From NCBI RefSeq assembly GCF_042610375.1, contig NZ_JBGJZL010000003.1, forward strand, positions 124,001-188,000: a stretch of DNA of 64,000 nucleotides, read 5' to 3'. Source of the stretch: CTSoil-075 sp042610375. GTDB taxonomy: Bacteria; Bacillota; Negativicutes; DSM-13327. Positions 59,544 to 64,000 of this stretch are shown in pieces (within the stretch, counting starts at the first letter, position 1; every line of letters begins with the position of its first letter). The notes under the pieces are model-generated. The model was given only the letters and a program-made list of their open reading frames with translations. It had not been told where the DNA came from and ran no database searches. The position numbers were made by a program, and so were the translations under genes.

Positions 59544-61190
59544 TCATTCCTTATCAGTGTTTTGCCGTACGCTGTCTTCTGTTTCTAAATAGGCAGGGCG
59601 CCTATCCATTGTTTTAGGGGGTACTATAATTGATGTAGCCTTTAAATCGCGGAGAGCAGCAAAGTTTCGTGGCGCCATGGGTGCTAAATAAGGCTCACCT
59701 AAACTTTCTAAATTAGCAAGGTGAATAGCAATTGCGAGTAGTCCGATCATCACACCAAATAGACCAAAACTTGCGCCCATCATCATGAGCATAAAGCGTA
59801 GTAAACGCAGGGGGAGTCCCATGTTGTGATGAACGATGGTAAAAGAAGCGATGGCCGTAAAGGAAGTTACAATAACGATAGGAGGGCTGACGAGTCCTGC
59901 TCGAACTGATGCATCGCCAATGACTAGACCACCAACGATACTGACTGCAGAACCAACGGTTTTTGGGAGTCGGATCCCTGCTTCTTGCATGATTTCTAAC
60001 ACAATGACCATAATTAATGTTTCGATAAAAACGGGAAAGGGTAAGCTTTCCCGATTAGTACTAATGATGAGTGCTAATGGCGTAGGTAAAAATGCAGGAT
60101 GAAAAGAAGTCACTGCAACATAAAATGCTGGAAAGGATAATCCTAAGAAGGCAGCAATGTATCTAGAAATTCGTGTTAGTGTGCCGATCTGCCATTTTTG
60201 AAAGAAGTCATCACCTGCTTGAAAAAAATCAGAAAAGGCGGCAGGAAGAATCAGGCAATAAGGTGTGCCGTCGATAATCACACCAACCTTTCCCATTAAC
60301 AAGGCAGTCGTAAACTTATCAGGTCGCTCTGTAGTTAATATAGTAGGAAAAGGTGAATGGGGATGATCTTCAAGCAAACCTTTCAGCCCAGATATAGTCG
60401 GATCATCAACGTTTAGATTCTTAAGACGTTGTTCTACTTCATGAACTAATTTCATATTGACAATGCCACGAAAGTATACAATTGCTACATCTGTTTCACT
60501 TCGCTGGCCAACAGTGACTCGTTTCACTACAAGATTAGGATTTTTAATTCGCCTTCGGACAAGGGTAACATTGGTTCGTAATTCTTCTGTGAATCCATCG
60601 CGAGGACCGCTGATATCGCTTTCTGTTTGGGGATCAGAAACAGGACGGGAGTCAAGCTTGCGTGTGGCAATAATGAGTACAGTACTCAAACCATCTACAA
60701 ATAAAGCTGTATCACCGGATAATACCCGCTTAGTCGCTGCTTTCATCTCATGCGTTGCCATGACCGAAGCCGCAGTTACTAGAGTATTTTTTAAATATTC
60801 ATAGGTAGGTTCTTGTATTGGATTTGATAAACCCGTAATAGGCGGCATCGTCAATTTTGCCATAATGTGACCGTTGATAATAGCTTGATCAGTCATACTT
60901 TCTACAAATACAATGACGGCCCTGCGCTGCAGTGACATGATGAATAATTCTCTAATATGAATATCATTACTATCTGCGAAGATTTCTTCTAGATGGGCAA
61001 CGTTCGTATCCAAACAGGTATCAATTTGATAAATTTCAGGATTAACAGAACGTTCTTTAAGGGAGCGTGTGATGGCTTCCATATCACTTTCTACTTGGCG
61101 AGCATGAGCAATTGTCGATGTAAGTTCGCGCAATTTAGCAGCGGTGTCATCATCGGGGCAATTTAAATTAGAATGATTATTTTTTTTCAT
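59544..61190 (-). CDS. gerA: Spore germination protein GerA family
   Basis: 548 residues. A large hydrophilic N-terminal domain (about 1-310) with VGQRSETDVAIVYFRGIVN, then about five membrane helices (PTPLALIISTNRESLPFPVF is a family hallmark). It is the A subunit of the germinant receptor. ATG 61190 has a GGGGGACTCG site. First gene of gerABC; a 123-bp gap separates it from an upstream membrane gene in the same direction. Confidence 0.94.
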   Translation of the reverse strand: MKKNNHSNLNCPDDDTAAKLRELTSTIAHARQVESDMEAITRSLKERSVNPEIYQIDTCLDTNVAHLEEIFADSNDIHIRELFIMSLQRRAVIVFVESMTDQAIINGHIMAKLTMPPITGLSNPIQEPTYEYLKNTLVTAASVMATHEMKAATKRVLSGDTALFVDGLSTVLIIATRKLDSRPVSDPQTESDISGPRDGFTEELRTNVTLVRRRIKNPNLVVKRVTVGQRSETDVAIVYFRGIVNMKLVHEVEQRLKNLNVDDPTISGLKGLLEDHPHSPFPTILTTERPDKFTTALLMGKVGVIIDGTPYCLILPAAFSDFFQAGDDFFQKWQIGTLTRISRYIAAFLGLSFPAFYVAVTSFHPAFLPTPLALIISTNRESLPFPVFIETLIMVIVLEIMQEAGIRLPKTVGSAVSIVGGLVIGDASVRAGLVSPPIVIVTSFTAIASFTIVHHNMGLPLRLLRFMLMMMGASFGLFGVMIGLLAIAIHLANLESLGEPYLAPMAPRNFAALRDLKATSIIVPPKTMDRRPAYLETEDSVRQNTDKE

Positions 61191-61313
61191 CACGAGTCCC
61201 CCCAAATGTTTTTCTCATTATGGGTTTTCATCCATGACTTTATTTTATAAACTTGAGACTGATAGAGTTTCTTATGCCACATCAGCGCCACAGCTAAAGG
61301 ATAGTAATCCGAA

Positions 61314-61880
61314 TCAATTATTGCAGCTATATCTTTTGTTGATTGCCAAAATTTTTTCAACTAGCCATCTGAAGAAGATACCAAGTAATACGTAAATTGG
61401 AAAAGAATAGTAATACTGCCAACATAGCATTTTATACATACCTAAATAGTCGAGGGCTGGTTCAGCAATAAAAGAAAAGAGTAATGCCATTATAGTCAGC
61501 GCCTTTAGATAGGAATTCCACGAACGAAAATATTGGTAAATTAACATATAGGTTACTGGCAGTACTGCGTAGTTTATAGGAAGTAATTGAGGGTAAACGG
61601 GCAGTAATTTAAAAGGATAATGCCACAGAATTAAATCCGTTCCGAGATCATCCATCCAAGAGGCGGTCGCAAGCATAAACATACCTAGCAAGACAATCTC
61701 TGTAAGACGTTTTTTATCTATAATGCAAAACCATAAAATCCAAGGAATAATGAGCAATGCAACCAGTAGCCACCATTGCCAGGTAAACAAAGTATCCGTA
61801 CGCCACTGCTGCATTCTCATGTCTGTGAAAACAGACTGTATTTGAACTAATTTGAGAGCTGATTCGGGAAAATTTAACAT
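61314..61880 (-). CDS. CBO0543-like membrane protein
   Basis: 188 residues, about five membrane segments; a conserved-looking DLGTDLILWHYPFKLLPVYPQLLPINYAV run is split here as DLILWHYPFKLLPVYP and INYAVLPVTYMLIYQYF, resembling the CBO0543 family of spore formers. Function is unknown. GAGGAGTAGG precedes the ATG. It lies between two other membrane genes and gerA, all on the minus strand, so a spore-envelope role is possible. Confidence 0.7.
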   Translation of the reverse strand: MLNFPESALKLVQIQSVFTDMRMQQWRTDTLFTWQWWLLVALLIIPWILWFCIIDKKRLTEIVLLGMFMLATASWMDDLGTDLILWHYPFKLLPVYPQLLPINYAVLPVTYMLIYQYFRSWNSYLKALTIMALLFSFIAEPALDYLGMYKMLCWQYYYSFPIYVLLGIFFRWLVEKILAINKRYSCNN

Positions 61881-61922
61881 AAGTTATACCTACTCCTCAC
61901 TTCAGAGTATTTTAGTTGTCGG

Positions 61923-62372
61923 CTAATTTTTTCTGCCAATACCGATAGCCAAATGGTTGAATAAAACTGTTTCCACAATCTCTACTTCATTTGGCTTACA
62001 ATTTATGATAAGCACGACCTCGGTATTATAACAAAATTTCTTTTGTAAGCTTTTTTTATAAAGTACATATTTTATAACTAATCCCAAGCTCATTCCGCCA
62101 ATGAAACTCAAAAGTCCCCATATAATCGGACCCCATTTCCACATAAAACCCCACATAACGCCAAGCGTCATAAAAATAGTCGCTAGAATAGTGGGTAAGT
62201 CAAACATGCTCTGGCCATCGGCTTGGTGGAGTGTGTCGAAGAGTCTTCTTTCTTTCGCTATCTTATTTAATGGTATTGCGCATATCCGATTTTCTTCGAT
62301 ACCTTTTTGTGCCAGATCCGTGATCGCAAGTTCGAGGAAATTCGAATGCTCAAATGATGCAACGACATGCAT
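61923..62372 (-). CDS. Two-helix membrane protein with flanking small alpha/beta parts
   Basis: 149 residues: a soluble start (MHVVASFEHSNFLELAITDL) , two helices at about 58-100, and a soluble end (NTEVVLIINCKPNEVEIVET). The two soluble parts could combine into one ferredoxin-like fold. TAGGAGGT precedes the ATG with ideal spacing. It begins 15 bp after the upstream gene, so co-translated. Family not recognised. Confidence 0.65.
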   Translation of the reverse strand: MHVVASFEHSNFLELAITDLAQKGIEENRICAIPLNKIAKERRLFDTLHQADGQSMFDLPTILATIFMTLGVMWGFMWKWGPIIWGLLSFIGGMSLGLVIKYVLYKKSLQKKFCYNTEVVLIINCKPNEVEIVETVLFNHLAIGIGRKN

Positions 62373-62387
62373 AACGAAGGTTACCTC

Positions 62388-63164
62388 CTATATAGGCATT
62401 TTAAAGTCTGAGCCTTGATATTCCCTGACCAAATAAGCAGCCTGCTCCATATCAAAGAGTCGATTGTATTCAATCGTATTAACATAAACATCATATATTG
62501 CAAAGCCCATTATTGAAGGCAAATACATAAACCATTCCAGATTTAAGACTGCTTTTGTCTGCTCAAAATCACCTAAAGCCGTGTACTGAATGCCCTGAAG
62601 AAGATGGGACATATATGTTATCCCTATCCACCCAATTAATATAAAAAAAGCTGTAGGTATCCTATGGCAGTAGAGATGACCAAGGCCTGGAGTAAGAATA
62701 GTCCACGCTACGCTAATCCAGGGAATGCGCTTGTCTAATGGGTTGATTTCAAAAAAAGACATGCTCGTAGCTTCAATCGGAGAATCATTCCGATCAGCCA
62801 AGATGGAAAGTTTATTTAGATCAACCGACAAGCGATAACTTGAGAAAATACAAAAACCCCAAACTGGAGCATAGAAGAGTAGCCAGCGATTATTTACAAT
62901 CTCTTTTGCCATTTCGAAGCGACCTGTAAAGCTATATACAATAGCAGTGTTGAGACTTGACTGGGTATTAATTAATATTTCCCATGAAAACAATAAAAAA
63001 CCGATTATATAATTTCCTAGACTGATATGTCCAAACCCTGGGAATGCGGCTGACCACCAGGCAATCACAAAGGGGTTTCTCAGATGCAAAAAATTAGTAG
63101 CGATTGAGGAGGCAACTGCCTTAGGTCGACGTTGTTTGGGGGATTGCAGAGTACTATTCGTCAT
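62388..63164 (-). CDS. Membrane protein with internal duplication (PGxGH repeats)
   Basis: 258 residues from ATG 63164 (CGGAG upstream); an ATG at 63227 is in frame but has no site. The protein is a tandem repeat: residues about 25-125 (AWWSAAFPGFGHISLGNYII ... LFYAPVWGFCIFSSYRLS) and about 148-245 (AWTILTPGLGHLYCHRIPTA ... MYLPSIMGFAIYDVYVN). Each has a PG(F/L)GH motif, two to three helices and a charged end. First gene of the minus-strand run to gerC. Family not recognised with certainty. Confidence 0.7.
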   Translation of the reverse strand: MTNSTLQSPKQRRPKAVASSIATNFLHLRNPFVIAWWSAAFPGFGHISLGNYIIGFLLFSWEILINTQSSLNTAIVYSFTGRFEMAKEIVNNRWLLFYAPVWGFCIFSSYRLSVDLNKLSILADRNDSPIEATSMSFFEINPLDKRIPWISVAWTILTPGLGHLYCHRIPTAFFILIGWIGITYMSHLLQGIQYTALGDFEQTKAVLNLEWFMYLPSIMGFAIYDVYVNTIEYNRLFDMEQAAYLVREYQGSDFKMPI

Positions 63165-63344
63165 TTTACCGACTCCGATCTGAGTGTTTTTATCCAAGTT
63201 TGTTTTAGCTTTTATAGGAATGATCATACTAAATGACCAGGTTGGATGCTTTGTATGCGATGATATTTAAAGATAGGGATTAAAGTGTTAGGGGATTGTT
63301 CTTATAGTATTGACCAATTTAGTAAAAGCATACACAAGGCTGTA

Positions 63345-63382
63345 GTAAAAAGCTCTCTGCTTGCAAGAAGTAGAGAGCCTTT
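63345..63382 (-). terminator. Terminator of the LysR gene
   Basis: GCTCTCT pairs with AGAGAGC around 13 bases; on the minus strand a run of T follows the stem. Confidence 0.8.
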
Positions 63383-63398
63383 TATTATAAAAATGGAT

Positions 63399-64000
63399 TT
63401 AGATCTCATAATATTCTTTTAGATAATCAGTAAAAGCTTGGACTGCTGATAATTCTAAAGAAGAATTGCGATACAGCATCCATGTTCTTCGCAAAACTGA
63501 TGTACCATCTCGCCAACATAATTCTTGGGTATAGAGAGAGTCGTGTTCTTTTAAACCAATTAATGGTAAAATGGCCCAACCGAGACCGTGAAGAACCATT
63601 TGGCGACAAGTGTCCATACTGTCCACTTCCATCGTAGTTTTAGGAGGGCAAGAAAATCTTTCCCGCCACCAATCTTCAAGCATTACCCGTAATGAAGAAT
63701 CAGTTCCATAGCTAATTTGCGGATGATGGGGTAGATCTGAAAAGGGAATAGCACGAGGCGAGACAAGGCAGATTGGTTCTTCCAGAAGGAGATGCTTTTC
63801 TTCTGGCCAAAAATAATCTCCCCGTAGGATTGCTACAGCAACGTCTTCCTTTTGTAACATTTTATTAACTTGCGAACTTAAACCGGTTTTTAAAGAAATA
63901 TCCACATTAGGATAGTGTTCAAGGAAGCCCTTTAAGATAGGGGGGAGCTGATAATGGGCGAAAATAGCTGAGGTTCCTAACCGTAAGGTTCCTTGTACTT
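63399..64000 (-). CDS. LysR-family transcriptional regulator (N-terminus beyond the window)
   Basis: About 200 residues visible; the frame stays open to the window edge, and the helix-turn-helix lies beyond it. The visible part is the substrate-binding domain: GTLRLGTSAIFAHYQLPPIL, then MVLHGLGWAILPLIGL, typical of LysR co-inducer domains. It is probably a full regulator. It is separated from the divergent or convergent germination operon by a terminator. Its targets are not in the window. Confidence 0.88.
   Translation of the reverse strand, partial: VQGTLRLGTSAIFAHYQLPPILKGFLEHYPNVDISLKTGLSSQVNKMLQKEDVAVAILRGDYFWPEEKHLLLEEPICLVSPRAIPFSDLPHHPQISYGTDSSLRVMLEDWWRERFSCPPKTTMEVDSMDTCRQMVLHGLGWAILPLIGLKEHDSLYTQELCWRDGTSVLRRTWMLYRNSSLELSAVQAFTDYLKEYYEI

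Noticed and set aside
61230..61290. Possible sigma-G promoter of gerA (GCATA with CAAGTTTA)
   Set aside because: The spacing is acceptable, but the -10 deviates from CATnnTA, and an upstream gene could drive expression.
1..64000. CRISPR arrays, tRNA, rRNA, phage or transposase genes
   Set aside because: No regularly spaced repeats with unique spacers, no tRNA-like cloverleafs and no recognisable transposase, integrase or phage proteins were seen.

Overview
The window is a chromosomal stretch of a low-GC, motile, endospore-forming anaerobe of Firmicutes type. The evidence is purine-rich GGAGG ribosome binding sites, consensus TTGACA/TATAAT promoters, a complete gerABC-type germination operon, a large flagellar operon, and respiratory and sulfite-reduction genes. 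The gene mix fits the Negativicutes (Pelosinus/Sporomusa-like) best; that is an inference, since no rRNA or outer-membrane gene lies here. No tRNA, rRNA, CRISPR array, phage or insertion sequence was seen.

Layout: 1-8.4 kb is a plus-strand late flagellar operon (flgE end, two tandem flgK paralogues, repeat-expanded flgL, fliD, FlgN/FliT-like chaperone, flaG, fliS). A convergent giant flagellin gene follows (8.5-11.1 kb), then an orphan OmpR-type regulator, csrA and an AEC carrier. 13.7-17.7 kb holds an electrophile/aldehyde-defence cluster (YqhD, Old Yellow Enzyme, NemR-like TetR) and a PNPOx-like protein. 17.8-27.3 kb holds an aldo/keto reductase, lrgAB, a hemerythrin-like gene, a FIST sensor with a chemoreceptor, and a PadR-HlyD-MFS drug efflux operon. 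27.5-40.9 kb is the anaerobic respiration island: a second hemerythrin-like gene, asrABC, narK-narGHJI and nreABC. 41-48 kb has a Cache-GGDEF cyclase, a sodium/solute symporter with a HutP-like gene behind a UAG-rich terminator leader, and a polar amino acid ABC transporter. 48-57 kb holds a YddA-like ABC exporter, a probable small RNA, a soluble chemoreceptor, lactate permease, a hydroxyacid dehydrogenase, a Nudix hydrolase and threonine deaminase. 57-63.2 kb is a minus-strand six-gene run: three uncharacterised membrane proteins followed by gerA-gerB-gerC. The window ends inside a LysR gene.

The most interesting signals are regulatory. The asrABC and narK promoters carry the same tandem pair of NreC-type boxes (TAGGG-N4-CCCTA class), 22 bp apart and with identical distance to a TAAAAT -10 element. 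This ties sulfite/nitrite siroheme reductase to the nitrate regulon of the nreABC genes encoded a few kb away. The NreB kinase lacks the oxygen-sensing PAS domain. Three perfect GTGAT-N4-ATCAC palindromes, two of them exactly 29.5 bp before a -10 element, precede both hemerythrin-like genes and the FIST/chemoreceptor cluster, suggesting one CRP/FNR-family regulon for gas or nitrosative signals. Other candidates are a HutP-type antitermination leader, a ~125-nt small RNA with a 21-bp terminator and a metalloregulator-like operator, and a promoter/operator with a 14-bp inverted repeat before yqhD.
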